Below, in pieces: positions 1 to 8,679 of a stretch of 64,000 bases of DNA. The translations under genes were made by a program, and so were the position numbers. Below the pieces are notes generated by a model. It saw only the letters and a list, made by a program, of their open reading frames with translations. It made no database searches and had not been told where the DNA came from. This stretch comes from Subdoligranulum variabile (GTDB lineage: Bacteria > Bacillota > Clostridia > Oscillospirales > Ruminococcaceae), in NCBI GenBank assembly GCA_004554775.1, contig SFKI01000005.1, positions 62,001-126,000 of the forward strand, given 5' to 3'. How positions within the stretch are numbered: the first letter of the stretch is position 1; each line of letters opens with the position of its first letter.

Positions 1-749
1 TCTGTTTCATCGCCGGTATCGGCGCAGGGCTGGGCACCGGCTTTGCTGGCATGAGCGCCGCCGCCGTGATCAGCCCGATGCTGATCACCTTTCTGGGTAT
101 GGACCCCTACTTGGCCGTGGGCATTGCGCTGGCAAGCGACGTGCTGGCAAGCGCTGTTTCGGCCTACACCTACAAGAAAAACGGCAACCTCGATGTGAAA
201 AACGGTGCCGTGATGATGGCCGCCGTGCTTGTGTTTACAATGGTGGGCAGCTTTGTCGCCAGTAAGGTGCCCGGCACTACGATGGGCAGCTTCTCGGTGT
301 TTATGACGATGCTGCTCGGCGTCAAGTTCATCGTGCGGCCTGTTATGACCACGAAAGAGGCGATGCAGGGCGTCAGCGCGCGCAAACGGCTGGTACAGTC
401 GCTGCTGTGCGGCATGGGCGTGGGCTTTATCTGCGGCTTTATCGGCGCGGGCGGCGGCATGATGATGCTGCTTCTGCTTACCTCGGTACTGGGGTACGAG
501 CTGAAAACCGCCGTCGGCACCAGCGTGTTTATCATGACCTTTACGGCCCTGACGGGCGCTGTCAGCCACTTTGCCATCGGCGGCGCGCCGGATCTGTTCT
601 GCCTGGTCTGCTGCGTGCTGAGCACCCTGCTGTGGGCGCGCATTGCGGCCAAGTTTGCCAATAAGGCCGAGCCTGCCACCCTCAACCGCGCCACCGGCGT
701 AGTGCTGGTCGTTCTGGGTGTGGCAATTTTGGGCGTGAAATATTTGTAA
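1..749 (+). CDS. TauE/SafE (TSUP) family permease, 5' end cut off
   Basis: The reading frame is open to the window edge, and the first in-frame ATG lies inside a glycine-rich transmembrane stretch (IAGIGAGLGTGFAGMSAA), so the true start is upstream. The 248 visible residues form about seven hydrophobic segments. The glycine-rich pattern recurs as GFICGFIGAGGGMMMLLLL near the middle, which is the internal repeat typical of TSUP proteins (sulfite, sulfonate or other organic anion exporters). The protein should sit in the cytoplasmic membrane. The substrate cannot be read from the sequence. A hairpin followed by a T-run lies about 190 bases downstream. Confidence 0.85.
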   Translation, partial: CFIAGIGAGLGTGFAGMSAAAVISPMLITFLGMDPYLAVGIALASDVLASAVSAYTYKKNGNLDVKNGAVMMAAVLVFTMVGSFVASKVPGTTMGSFSVFMTMLLGVKFIVRPVMTTKEAMQGVSARKRLVQSLLCGMGVGFICGFIGAGGGMMMLLLLTSVLGYELKTAVGTSVFIMTFTALTGAVSHFAIGGAPDLFCLVCCVLSTLLWARIAAKFANKAEPATLNRATGVVLVVLGVAILGVKYL

Positions 750-817
750 AGCACCACTTTATAATGATCGTAATATTCGTAATTCTTGCAAAAAGCGTAT
801 TTTAGCTTGAGAAGAAT

Positions 818-868
818 GTAGGGGCGAGCATCGCTCGCCCGCGGGAGCATATAGAATGCTCCCTTACA
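818..868. repeat. Palindromic intergenic repeat, family GTAGGGGCGRGCAT, copy 1
   Basis: Two adjacent hairpins (GGGGCGAGCATCGCTCGCCC, then a GGGAGCAT...ATGCTCCC arm) are bounded by GTAGGG and CCCTTACA. The same architecture recurs at 5008-5060, with shorter relatives at 898-927, 10426-10449 and 18885-18914. It contains no coding sequence. Confidence 0.75.
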
Positions 869-897
869 CCCCCCGCAAGGTATCCCACTTTCTATGC

Positions 898-927
898 CGT
901 AGGGGCGGATTCCGTATCCGCCCGTGC
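898..927. repeat. Short relative of the GTAGGGGCG palindromic repeat
   Basis: GTAGGGGCGGAT...ATCCGCCC forms a single hairpin. It resembles the first half of the repeat at 818-868 and the copy at 18885-18914. Confidence 0.6.
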
Positions 928-939
928 AACCTGAAAATA

Positions 940-970
940 GCTCCTACCCACCCGGGCAGGAGCGTTTTTT
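940..970 (+). terminator. Intrinsic terminator
   Basis: GCTCCTACCC and GGCAGGAGC can pair and are followed by six T residues on the plus strand. It would end transcription arriving from the TauE/SafE gene. Its tail touches the 3' end of the convergent gene. Confidence 0.7.
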
Positions 971-1841
971 ATCGCAATAACGTCTGCACAATTTGCATGC
1001 CGTCCTCTGTCAGCGCCACCCCATCCGGGGCATCGGTGACGGCGGCGGTGAGGTAATCCACCGTCAGCGCGGGCTGGCTTTGCAAAAAGGCTGCGGTCTC
1101 CCCTGCCCGCAGCAAGTCCTGTGCGGTCAGGTCGGTCAGCGTACGGGCGCTGTATCTGCGCCAGGCCTCGGGCACGGCGGTCAGCAGGTCGGGGTTCTGC
1201 CGGACAAACGCGGCCCAGACGGCGGCGCGGGCATTGCCCGCCGCGCTCCCCGTAAGCTGGCTTTGCAGCGCGGCGATAAACTCCACGGTGTCGGTGGCAC
1301 TGACGCTCTGCACGGCCTCGCTGCCATAGCCCAGGGCCAGCCGCGCGGCGGGCTGCAGCAGCGACGACGTATCAAACCGAACCGCCGTGCCGCTGCCCAC
1401 GCAGTCCACCCAGCAGGAGGGCGTCGCCGCCAGATAGTACAGCGGCGGCAGCGCGGTTTCGCCGGTAGCCAGGGTGGCGGTCAGCAGCTGTGCGGCACGC
1501 CCCGCCCCCGCCGAGAGCGTACACGCGGCCAGCGTTGTGGTGCCTGCCGGGGCGTTGACCAGCAGCTGCCCGGGCAGTGCGCAAAAGGTCACGCTGTGGG
1601 CCGGGCCGTCCGCCCGCACCAGCACAAAGGCGGGCTCCTCCTGCTGCACCACCAACAGCATCCGCCAGACACTTTGTGCCCCGGGCTCGATTTGCAGCTG
1701 GCTCTGGCTGGCGGCGGCCTGCCGCAACTCCTGCTGGGCCTGCCGCTGGCGGGCCAGGAACGCCACCACGGCGATAAGCGGCAGCAGCAACAACAGGGTC
1801 AGCCACAGGCTATGCCAAAAAAATCCGGCGCGTGAACGCAT
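969..1841 (-). CDS. Membrane-anchored protein resembling a degenerate LCP domain
   Basis: This 290-residue protein has one N-terminal transmembrane segment (about residues 10-30) and an extracytoplasmic remainder. The ATG is chosen because GAGGTGG sits six bases upstream; a GTG three codons earlier overlaps that site. Residues about 55-170 follow the LytR-CpsA-Psr layout seen in the true LCP protein at 58034-60319: a strand of the type FVLVRADGPAHSVTFCALPG, a helix ending in AAQLLTATLA, then LYYLAATPSCWVDCVGSG where LCP proteins have the DHYVRVNF...VDAVGG strand. The conserved Arg and Asp residues of LCP ligases are missing. The gene is divergent from a small acidic-protein gene. The relationship is my inference from pattern matching. 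Confidence 0.6.
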   Translation of the reverse strand: MRSRAGFFWHSLWLTLLLLLPLIAVVAFLARQRQAQQELRQAAASQSQLQIEPGAQSVWRMLLVVQQEEPAFVLVRADGPAHSVTFCALPGQLLVNAPAGTTTLAACTLSAGAGRAAQLLTATLATGETALPPLYYLAATPSCWVDCVGSGTAVRFDTSSLLQPAARLALGYGSEAVQSVSATDTVEFIAALQSQLTGSAAGNARAAVWAAFVRQNPDLLTAVPEAWRRYSARTLTDLTAQDLLRAGETAAFLQSQPALTVDYLTAAVTDAPDGVALTEDGMQIVQTLLR

Positions 1842-1920
1842 AAAAGCCACCTCACTGTGAGAAACTTCCCTTATAGTCTGGGCGGTGCCGCCCGGCGCTA
1901 TACAAAAGGAGGGTTGTTTT

Positions 1921-2106
1921 ATGCTGCACGAACCGTTTGGCCCCCACGGGGCCGAGGAGGAACGCGAGGAACTCTGGACCGATCTGAGCGAAGTGCCCGA
2001 GACTGCCTACGAGCAGGACCCTGACCGCCGTATCAACAGCGATACCGATATGCCGTTTGACCCGTCGCTGATGCCGGCAGACCCTGATTTGGAGGAACCC
2101 CTGTAA
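1921..2106 (+). CDS. Small acidic hypothetical protein (61 aa)
   Basis: A strong ribosome binding site (AAAGGAGGG) lies seven bases before the ATG, and a terminator follows the stop at once. The 61-residue product is very acidic, starts MLHEPFGPHG and ends DPDLEEPL, with no membrane segment or cysteine. I do not recognise the family. The gene stands alone between divergent and convergent neighbours, so it is probably a single-gene transcript. Confidence 0.65.
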   Translation: MLHEPFGPHGAEEEREELWTDLSEVPETAYEQDPDRRINSDTDMPFDPSLMPADPDLEEPL

Positions 2107-2116
2107 CCCGCGCAAA

Positions 2117-2149
2117 AAGCCCCCGGCAGAATGCACTGCCGGGGGCTTG
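2117..2149. terminator. Intrinsic terminator, usable in both directions
   Basis: AAGCCCCCGGCAG and CTGCCGGGGGCTT form a 13-bp stem around a six-base loop. It lies between two convergent genes (the 61-residue protein and degV). Confidence 0.85.
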
Positions 2150-2166
2150 CTGTTTGCTGTGGTGAA

Positions 2167-3012
2167 TTACTGTGCCGGGGTGACGAACGCCACACCCACC
2201 GCGCCGGGGCCGATGTGAGTGCCGATAGTCGGCCCAATCTGGCCGACGCGCCCGCCGGTCAGTTGCAAATTCTGGTGCATGTAGTGGTGCACGGGGGCGG
2301 TAAGCTGCTTGTCATCGCTGTACAGCAGCGTGTAGCCGTAGGCCGGGTCCACGCCGCCCTGCTTGTCCAACTGGCGGAACAGGGCAACCAGCGCGCCGGG
2401 GCGGCCGCGGCCCTTGTCCACCAGACGGATGGTGCTGTCATAGAGCGCCAGCACCGGCTTGATGCCCAGCGCACCGCCCACGAGGGCGACCGCAGCGGGC
2501 AGACGCCCGCCTTTTTGCAGGTGCTTCAGGCTGTCCACAATGGCAACAACGCGCACCCGCTTTTTAAAGCTGTCCAGTTCGGCGGCAATGCGGGACGCGG
2601 ACAGCCCCTGCTCACGCAGGCGGACGGCCTCACGCACAATGATGGCCTCGCCCTGGGTGGCAGTCTCAGAATCAACGATATAGACCTTGGCGTCGGTCTC
2701 GGCAGCTGCCAGCACGGCGCACTGGTAGGTGCCGGAAAGCTTCTGCGCAATGGTAATGACAACGACCTCGTCACCGGCTGCGGCGGCGTCCTCAAACTGC
2801 TGGATAAAGCTGGCCGGGCTGGGCTGGCTGGTGCGGGGCAGCTTACTGTCGGCGGCCAGCCGGGCAAAAAACTCGTTCTTGGTCATGCTGCCGTCGTCCA
2901 GTGCGGCGGTGCCGTCGGCAAAGGTGATGCTCATGGGCACAACGGCCACACTGGGGGTTTCCAGGTCGCGGGCGGTCAGGTCGGCGGCAGAGTCGGTGAT
3001 AATACGAATCAT
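2167..3012 (-). CDS. DegV family fatty-acid-binding protein (FakB-like)
   Basis: The 281-residue product starts MIRIITDSAADL, the characteristic DegV opening, and carries the family motif TSQPSP near residue 80 and SGTYQ near residue 110, which line the fatty-acid pocket. FakB/DegV proteins deliver bound fatty acids to the kinase FakA for phospholipid synthesis. No fakA gene is visible here. I chose the ATG preceded by AAAGGAA; the longer in-frame start has no ribosome binding site. A second DegV paralogue lies at 46944-47846. The gene is followed by a bidirectional terminator and preceded by rmuC on the same strand. Confidence 0.88.
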   Translation of the reverse strand: MIRIITDSAADLTARDLETPSVAVVPMSITFADGTAALDDGSMTKNEFFARLAADSKLPRTSQPSPASFIQQFEDAAAAGDEVVVITIAQKLSGTYQCAVLAAAETDAKVYIVDSETATQGEAIIVREAVRLREQGLSASRIAAELDSFKKRVRVVAIVDSLKHLQKGGRLPAAVALVGGALGIKPVLALYDSTIRLVDKGRGRPGALVALFRQLDKQGGVDPAYGYTLLYSDDKQLTAPVHHYMHQNLQLTGGRVGQIGPTIGTHIGPGAVGVAFVTPAQ

Positions 3013-3041
3013 ACGCGGGTTCCTTTCTTGTCCCCCGCAAG

Positions 3042-4409
3042 TCACACGGGGGTCGTGGTTTCCTCTATGCCAAGTAGATCGGCGGCAGTATCGGGGTCCA
3101 GCTGCTGCACGGATTCCAGCTTGCGGGTGATCGCGCGGCTGCGCGGGCCAATCAGCTCTTCCAGGTCGGAGCCGGTCTGGTTCAGGTGGCGCTGCATCTG
3201 CTGCAGGCCAGCGCCGAACTTCTCAAATTCTGTCTTGACAGCGCCCAAAATCGTCCACACCTCACCGGAACGCTTCTGGATCGCCAGCGTGCGGAAGCCC
3301 ATCTGCAATGCGTTGAGCAGCGCCGCCATGGTGGACGGGCCTGCGACTGTGATCTGGTAGTCGCGCTGCAAAGCTTCGGTGATGCCGCTGGAAACGACCT
3401 CGGCATACAAGCCCTCAAACGGCAGGAACAGGATGCCGAAGCTGGTGGTGTAGGGCACTTCGATGTACTTGTCGTGGATGTCCTTGGCCTCCTGCCGCAG
3501 CACGGTTTGCAGCGCCTTGCGCATGGCCGCAGCCGCCGCAGCATCGCCGCGTTCCAGCGCAGCCTGCAAGTGGGCGTAGGTGTCGCCGGGGAACTTGGCG
3601 TCGATGGGCAGCCAGATATTGCCGTTCTGCCCCGGCATTTTGATGGCAAACTCCACACGGTTGGCGCTGCCGGGCACGGTGGCGACATTCTCGGCATACT
3701 GGCCGGGGGCCAGAATCTGTTCGAGGATCGCGCCGAGCTGCACCTCGCCCAAAATGCCGCGCGTTTTCACACCGGAAAGCACCTGCTTTAAGCTGCCGAC
3801 ATCGGCGGCCAGATTCTGCATCTCGCCCAGGCCCTTGTAGACCTGCTCAAGCTGGTTGCTGACGGTACGGAACGACTCGTTGATGCGCTTTTGCAGCGTG
3901 TCCTGCAATTTTTCTTCGACCGTGCCGCGGATCTCGTCCAGCTTCTGGTTGTTGTCGGCCCGGATGGTGTTCAGCCCCTGCACCAAAGCCCCGCGCACGC
4001 CGTCCAGCCGGGCCGCGTTGGAGTCCTCAAGGTTTTTCAGGCGGGTCTCCATCATCGTCAGCTGGGCGATCAGCGCATCGTTGGCGGCTTTCTGGCGGGC
4101 GGCACCGGCGCGGTCGATGGATTCCAGCCGGGCAGTGCTGGCGGCGGCGGTCTGGCGCTGATTCTCCGACAGCACGGCGGAAAAATCCCGCAGCGTGGCG
4201 GTGGTGGTGCGGGCACTCTCACCCTGCATCGCGCGCAGCTGTTCGGCCAGCAGGTCGGTTTCGCTTTGCAGCACCGGGGTCATCGCCCGCACAAAATCGT
4301 CGGCGGTATCGGCCTGCTTCTGGGGGCGGTTGCTGCGCACCAGCAAAACGGCCAGCAGTACATCCCCCATCAGCGCCAGGGCCAAAACAAGATAAAGCAA
4401 AATTTCCAT
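3042..4409 (-). CDS. rmuC: DNA recombination protein RmuC
   Basis: The 455-residue protein opens with a transmembrane helix (about residues 2-20), continues with a long coiled coil (about 30-190) and ends with the RmuC nuclease-like domain containing GILGEVQLGAILEQIL, PIDAKFPGD and FLPFEGLYAEV. RmuC limits DNA inversions and rearrangements and is distantly related to restriction-type nucleases. The start is the ATG with AAAGGGAAC just upstream, which places the membrane helix at the N-terminus as in the family. The upstream in-frame codons 4410-4493 lie in an AT-rich promoter-like stretch. The gene ends 29 bases before the degV start codon, so the two may be co-transcribed. Confidence 0.9.
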   Translation of the reverse strand: MEILLYLVLALALMGDVLLAVLLVRSNRPQKQADTADDFVRAMTPVLQSETDLLAEQLRAMQGESARTTTATLRDFSAVLSENQRQTAAASTARLESIDRAGAARQKAANDALIAQLTMMETRLKNLEDSNAARLDGVRGALVQGLNTIRADNNQKLDEIRGTVEEKLQDTLQKRINESFRTVSNQLEQVYKGLGEMQNLAADVGSLKQVLSGVKTRGILGEVQLGAILEQILAPGQYAENVATVPGSANRVEFAIKMPGQNGNIWLPIDAKFPGDTYAHLQAALERGDAAAAAAMRKALQTVLRQEAKDIHDKYIEVPYTTSFGILFLPFEGLYAEVVSSGITEALQRDYQITVAGPSTMAALLNALQMGFRTLAIQKRSGEVWTILGAVKTEFEKFGAGLQQMQRHLNQTGSDLEELIGPRSRAITRKLESVQQLDPDTAADLLGIEETTTPV

Positions 4410-4529
4410 ACATGTTCCCTTTTTGGGCGGAACGATGGGTATTATACCACAACGATCCACCATAACCAAGTACAAGTGTTCAATCTTTAACAAATTTTAA
4501 GACAATTTTAACATTTACTGTCGATTATC

Positions 4530-4970
4530 TTACCGAATCAACAGCAGCGCAGTAGCCAGCACGCCCATGCCGACGGCCCAAAGCTCGGTCTCCCAGCTTT
4601 TACGCTCGACGACCTGCTCGGCAGGGTTATACCAAACGAGCACGGTCTTGCCCTGCTGGCCGTTGTGTCGGAACCAAAAGGAATCATTGGTGTTGCGTTC
4701 CATCCGCTGGCCGTTGGCGGAAAACGCTACGCGGTAACAGTAGCCGCCCGCGCCCACGCGGGGGTTGAAAAAGCCATCGCGGCGGGTGTGGCGCTCCATC
4801 TCGCCGGTCATGGGGTCATCGCCCCGGCCGGATCTGCAGCAATCCAAAATCTGCGCAGGCAACAGTGTGCCGCCACGCACGATGCGGTATTTCTCCCACA
4901 GCATCGAGAAAATCAGCACCCACAGCAGCACGCCCAGCAGGCGGTAAAAAACGAGTAAACCAACAGGCAT
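4530..4970 (-). CDS. DUF3592-like membrane protein
   Basis: The 146-residue protein has a hydrophobic segment at residues 3-25, a middle soluble region of about 95 residues and a second hydrophobic segment at the C-terminus (about 128-144). The middle part contains GKTVLVWYNPAEQ, close to the pattern of DUF3592 proteins, whose function is unknown. Its start has GGAGAC about seven bases upstream. Upstream on the same strand is only the palindromic repeat at 5008-5060. Confidence 0.65.
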   Translation of the reverse strand: MPVGLLVFYRLLGVLLWVLIFSMLWEKYRIVRGGTLLPAQILDCCRSGRGDDPMTGEMERHTRRDGFFNPRVGAGGYCYRVAFSANGQRMERNTNDSFWFRHNGQQGKTVLVWYNPAEQVVERKSWETELWAVGMGVLATALLLIR

Positions 4971-5007
4971 AGAAGTCTCCTTATAAATTTATGGTAATTC
5001 CGGGGCT

Positions 5008-5060
5008 GTAGGGGCGGGCATTGCCCGCCCGCGGGCCGATGCGAGCATCGGCCCCTACAA
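5008..5060. repeat. Palindromic intergenic repeat, family GTAGGGGCGRGCAT, copy 2
   Basis: The element has ends GTAGGGGC and GCCCCTACA and two internal hairpins (GGGCGGGCATTGCCCGCCC, then GGCCGATGC...GCATCGGCC). It matches the layout of 818-868 with compensatory differences in the second arm. It lies between two divergent genes. Confidence 0.75.
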
Positions 5061-5234
5061 CCGTTTTGCGAAAACGCGGAAAATATACTTATAATAATAC
5101 CCCGCTTTTGCCCCATGCGCAAGGGCAAGATAATTTAATGCGCTAAAGTGTTGACTTATTTGGGCAAATTTGCTAAAATAAAAGTAATGATGCACACCTG
5201 TGCAAAACAAAATGAACAAATGAAGGAGGCGCCT

Positions 5235-5552
5235 ATGCGCCCTGAAATGAACCAACAAAACGAACGCTGCACCGCTTTGTATGAGGCGATCCTGCGGCTG
5301 CAAAATCTGGATGAGTGCATCCGCTTTTTTGACGACCTGTGCGCCGTGACCGAGCTGCGCACGATGGAACAGCGCTACGCTGTGGCGGGCTGCCTGCTGC
5401 AAGGCAAGGTCTACAGCGAGATCCGCCGCGAGACCGGCGCGTCCAGCGCCACCGTCAGCCGCGTGAACCGTATGCTGAACTACGGCACCGGCAGCGTCGC
5501 CGCCAGCGTCAAGCATGACCTGGAACAGCAGAGCCACGCAGAAGAAAAGTAA
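5235..5552 (+). CDS. YerC/YecD-type TrpR-like DNA-binding protein
   Basis: The 105-residue protein belongs to the TrpR-fold family found in Firmicutes as YerC. The pattern ELRTMEQRYAVAGCLLQG followed by YSEIRRETGASSATVSRVNR is the helix-turn-helix with the TVSR recognition-helix start. The ATG is preceded by AAGGAGG with a five-base gap; an in-frame ATG farther upstream lacks one. The ligand and target of the family are not established. It stands 35 bases before galM on the same strand, so the two are probably one transcript. Confidence 0.85.
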   Translation: MRPEMNQQNERCTALYEAILRLQNLDECIRFFDDLCAVTELRTMEQRYAVAGCLLQGKVYSEIRRETGASSATVSRVNRMLNYGTGSVAASVKHDLEQQSHAEEK

Positions 5553-5587
5553 GAAGCAAGGATGAAACTTGAGGAAAGGAGCTTTCC

Positions 5588-6637
5588 ATGTCTGTTGCTA
5601 TCCATGATTTTGGCAAGCTGACTACCGGCCAGCCGGTGCAGCTGATCACCCTGAAAAACGATAAGATCGAAGTGCAGCTGCTGACCTACGCAGCCATCAT
5701 CCACCGCATTATTGTGCCCGACCGCAAGGGCAACCCCACCGACGTGGTGCTGGGCTACCCCACCGCGCAGGATTACGAGCTGAACACCGACAGCATGGGT
5801 GCTGCCGTGGGCCGCTTTGCCAACCGCATCGGCGGCGCGCAGTTTCCCTTGTATGAGGAGATCATCCACGTAACGCCCAACAGCGATGGCAACTGCCTGC
5901 ACAGCGGCCTGCATGGCTTCAACCATGCGCTGTTCAAGGCCGAGGTGACGCGCGGCGAGACCGACAGCGTGACGATGACCGCCCACAGCCCTGCCGGTAC
6001 CGACGGTTTCCCCGGTAATTTTGATTTGGAGATCCAGTACAGCCTGGTCAAAGAGGGCCTGATGATCCGCTACAGCGCGACCACCGATGCCCCCACCGTC
6101 TGCAATATGACGAACCACAGCTACTTTAACCTCAATGGCCACGGCAGCGGGTCGGCACTGGGGCACCGCATCAGCGTGGACGCCGATGCCTACCTGGAAG
6201 CCGACGATACCAGCGTGCCTACCGGCCGCAAGCTGCCCGTCAAGGGCACTCCGATGGACTTTACCGAGGAAAAGACCCCTGGCCGCGATATCAACGCCGA
6301 CTACAAGGCGCTGAAACAGGCGGGTGGCTATGACCAGTGCTATATCATCCGGGATAGCGGCCTACGCCATGCCGCCTGGGCCACCGGGCCCGAGACGGGC
6401 ATCCGCATGGAAGTGCTGACCACCCTGCCCGGCATGCACCTGTACACCGCCAACTACCTGGCCCCCAAGACGGCCTGCAAGGACGATGCACACTACCAGG
6501 CACGCGATGCGGTCTGCTTCGAGACCGAGGACTTCCCCGATGCCCCGAACCATCCCGATTTCCCCGATACGACCCTGCTGCCGGATGCCCCCTATAGCTC
6601 GACCACGATCTATCGGTTTGACATCGCGCCGATGTGA
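5588..6637 (+). CDS. galM: Aldose 1-epimerase (galactose mutarotase)
   Basis: GalM interconverts alpha and beta anomers of galactose and glucose in the cytoplasm, the entry step of the Leloir pathway. The 349-residue length is normal. Recognisable elements are GRFANRIGGAQF, NCLHSGLHGFNHALF, the catalytic histidine in NMTNHSYFNLNG and the catalytic glutamate in FETEDFPDAPNHPDFP. AAAGGAG lies seven bases before the start. The rest of the gal pathway is not in the window. Confidence 0.93.
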   Translation: MSVAIHDFGKLTTGQPVQLITLKNDKIEVQLLTYAAIIHRIIVPDRKGNPTDVVLGYPTAQDYELNTDSMGAAVGRFANRIGGAQFPLYEEIIHVTPNSDGNCLHSGLHGFNHALFKAEVTRGETDSVTMTAHSPAGTDGFPGNFDLEIQYSLVKEGLMIRYSATTDAPTVCNMTNHSYFNLNGHGSGSALGHRISVDADAYLEADDTSVPTGRKLPVKGTPMDFTEEKTPGRDINADYKALKQAGGYDQCYIIRDSGLRHAAWATGPETGIRMEVLTTLPGMHLYTANYLAPKTACKDDAHYQARDAVCFETEDFPDAPNHPDFPDTTLLPDAPYSSTTIYRFDIAPM

Positions 6638-6660
6638 GGGATAAAACAACGGTAAAACGC

Positions 6661-6691
6661 AAAAGACCACCGCAAACGCGGTGGTCTTTTT
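6661..6691 (+). terminator. Intrinsic terminator after galM
   Basis: AAAAGACCACCGC and GCGGTGGTCTTTT form a perfect stem around AAAC, followed by a T-run. It can also act on the minus strand at the end of glgB. Confidence 0.9.
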
Positions 6692-6783
6692 GTATATACG
6701 AGACGGTGTTATACGATTTGTATAAACGGCGGCCGCAGGAGCAAGCATTGCCCGCCTCTGCAAAGCAGTTTTTTCGCAGCCTG

Positions 6784-8559
6784 TCAAGCCTGCTCAAGCC
6801 GATACAACCGGCCGCTGAACGGCGGCAGGGTCAGCTTCAGTTCGCCGTTGGTCTTGCGGGCACAGCTGCGCTTAGGGGCAACTGTGCTGCCGCCGAAGCT
6901 CTCCCAGTCGGTGTCCAGCAGCAGCGTCAGCTTACCGGCGGCGGGCAGCGTGAGGGTATAGTCTTTCAGCTCGGTATCGCCAAAGTTGAACGCCGCCAGC
7001 ACAGCGGCCTTGCTCCCCTGCCGGAGAATTGCGCAGGTGTCCAGCTCGGGATGGGCGCAGTCCAGCCACTGGAACGCGGCGGGGTCATACTCCCGCAGCC
7101 AGAAACCATCCTCGGCGCAGTAGGTCTTGTTCAGCGTCTGGCGGAAGCGGCGGAAATCGTCGTGGTTGGGGTAGTCCAGCACCATCCAGTCCTGCTCACG
7201 GCTCTCATCAAACTCGCGCAGCTGGGCAAACTCGTTGCCCATAAAGTCCAGCATTTTGCCGGGGTGGATGGCCATATACAGGTACAGCGCGCGGGCCTGC
7301 GGGAACTTGCCCTCGTACTCGCCGTACATTTTTTGCACGATGGTGGCCTTACCGTGGACATTCTCATCGTGGCTGAACGGCAGAATGTAGTGCTCGTTCC
7401 AGGCGTACATCATCGAGAAGGTCAGCTTGCCCAGGTTTTCCCGGCGCTCGTCGGGGGTCTTTTTAAAGTAGTCGAGGGTGTCGTTCATCCAGCCCAGATC
7501 CCACTTGTAGTCAAAGCCCAAGCCGCCGTACTCGATGGGTGCGGTAACTTTGGGATAGTTGGTGGAGTCCTCGGCAATCAGCATCGCGGTCGGGTGGCGC
7601 TGCTGCAAGCCGCAGTTCATGCCCTTCAAAAAGTCGAGCGTCGAGCCGTTGACGCCGCGGTTGGGGTCGCCCTGCCAGTAGATCAGGCGGGAGACTGCGT
7701 CCATGCGCAGGCCGTCGGCGTGGAAGACCCGCAACCAGTAGTCGGCACAGGACTGGATAAAGCAGCGGATCTCGCCGCGGGAGTGCATAAAGTTGCAGCT
7801 GCCCCACTCGCTCTGCCCAACTGCGGCGGCGGGGTACTCGTACAGCGGGGTGCCGTCAAACTCTTTCAGGCCGTAGCTGTCAATGGCAAAATGCACCGGC
7901 ACAAAGTCCAGGATCACGCCGATGCCCGCCTTGTGGCAGGCGTTGACAAACTCGGCCAGCTGCTGCGGCGTGCCATAGCGGCTGGTGGGCGCGTAAAAGC
8001 CGGTGATCTGGTAGCCCCAGCTGCCGTCAAACGGGTGCTCGGCCAGGGGCATCAACTCAATGTGGGTAAAGCCGTTCTCTTTGCAGTAGGCAGGCAGCAG
8101 TTCGGCCAGCTCGGCGTATGTGTACCAGCTGCCGTCCTCCTTCTGCCGCCAGCTGCCCGCGTGGACTTCGTAGATATTCAGCGGTTTATCGAAGCATTTC
8201 GAGCGGCTGTTCATCCAAGCATCATCGGAAAAGCCGGTGGGGCGGTCGGCAATGATGCTGCGCCCGTCGGGACGCAGGGTCATGGCGGTGCCGTAGGGGT
8301 CGCAGTGGGCCACAGACTGGCCGTTGGCGCCGCGCACCCAATACTGGTAGACCATGCCCGCGCCGGTGCCGGGAACATCGCACTCCCACACGGCGGACTG
8401 GGTGCGGTGCATGTCGTAGGTGCCGACCTCGGTCTCGACCGCGATGTGCTGCGCGGACGGGGCCCACACAGCAAAATGCGTGCCGCCAAAGTAGGTGTGT
8501 GCGCCGAAAAACTCGTACGCATCAAAGGCATGGCCGGTGTAGAATTCCTGCATATTCAT
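6784..8559 (-). CDS. glgB: 1,4-alpha-glucan branching enzyme
   Basis: The enzyme cuts alpha-1,4 glucan and re-attaches the piece as an alpha-1,6 branch in glycogen synthesis. The 591-residue product has an N-terminal beta-sandwich (AYEFFGAHTYFGGTHFAVWAP), a GH13 barrel with the nucleophile Asp in GLRMDAVSRLI, the acid Glu in LIAEDSTNYP and the third acid in SHDENVHGK, and a C-terminal beta domain. I chose the ATG with GAGG eight bases upstream; an in-frame start 34 codons earlier would overlap the preceding terminator. No other glg genes are present, so it is either an orphan or part of a scattered pathway. Confidence 0.92.
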   Translation of the reverse strand: MNMQEFYTGHAFDAYEFFGAHTYFGGTHFAVWAPSAQHIAVETEVGTYDMHRTQSAVWECDVPGTGAGMVYQYWVRGANGQSVAHCDPYGTAMTLRPDGRSIIADRPTGFSDDAWMNSRSKCFDKPLNIYEVHAGSWRQKEDGSWYTYAELAELLPAYCKENGFTHIELMPLAEHPFDGSWGYQITGFYAPTSRYGTPQQLAEFVNACHKAGIGVILDFVPVHFAIDSYGLKEFDGTPLYEYPAAAVGQSEWGSCNFMHSRGEIRCFIQSCADYWLRVFHADGLRMDAVSRLIYWQGDPNRGVNGSTLDFLKGMNCGLQQRHPTAMLIAEDSTNYPKVTAPIEYGGLGFDYKWDLGWMNDTLDYFKKTPDERRENLGKLTFSMMYAWNEHYILPFSHDENVHGKATIVQKMYGEYEGKFPQARALYLYMAIHPGKMLDFMGNEFAQLREFDESREQDWMVLDYPNHDDFRRFRQTLNKTYCAEDGFWLREYDPAAFQWLDCAHPELDTCAILRQGSKAAVLAAFNFGDTELKDYTLTLPAAGKLTLLLDTDWESFGGSTVAPKRSCARKTNGELKLTLPPFSGRLYRLEQA

Positions 8560-8610
8560 AAACAAAACCTCGATTTTGGAAAGTGTAGAGGGGGGATTTT
8601 TAGGTTCTAT

Positions 8611-8645
8611 AAAAAAATTGTACCACACCCGGTGGTGTGGTACAA
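8611..8645 (-). terminator. Intrinsic terminator after mgtE
   Basis: On the minus strand, TTGTACCACACC and GGTGTGGTACAA form a 12-bp perfect stem with a four-base loop, followed by seven T residues. It separates mgtE from glgB. Confidence 0.9.
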
Positions 8646-8679
8646 GCACATAATTTGACACAGTGTCTAATTTTAGATT

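Noticed and set aside
6634..8658. Very long plus-strand frame over glgB
   Set aside because: It is the opposite-strand shadow of glgB, composed of low-complexity residues and without a ribosome binding site or any family motif.
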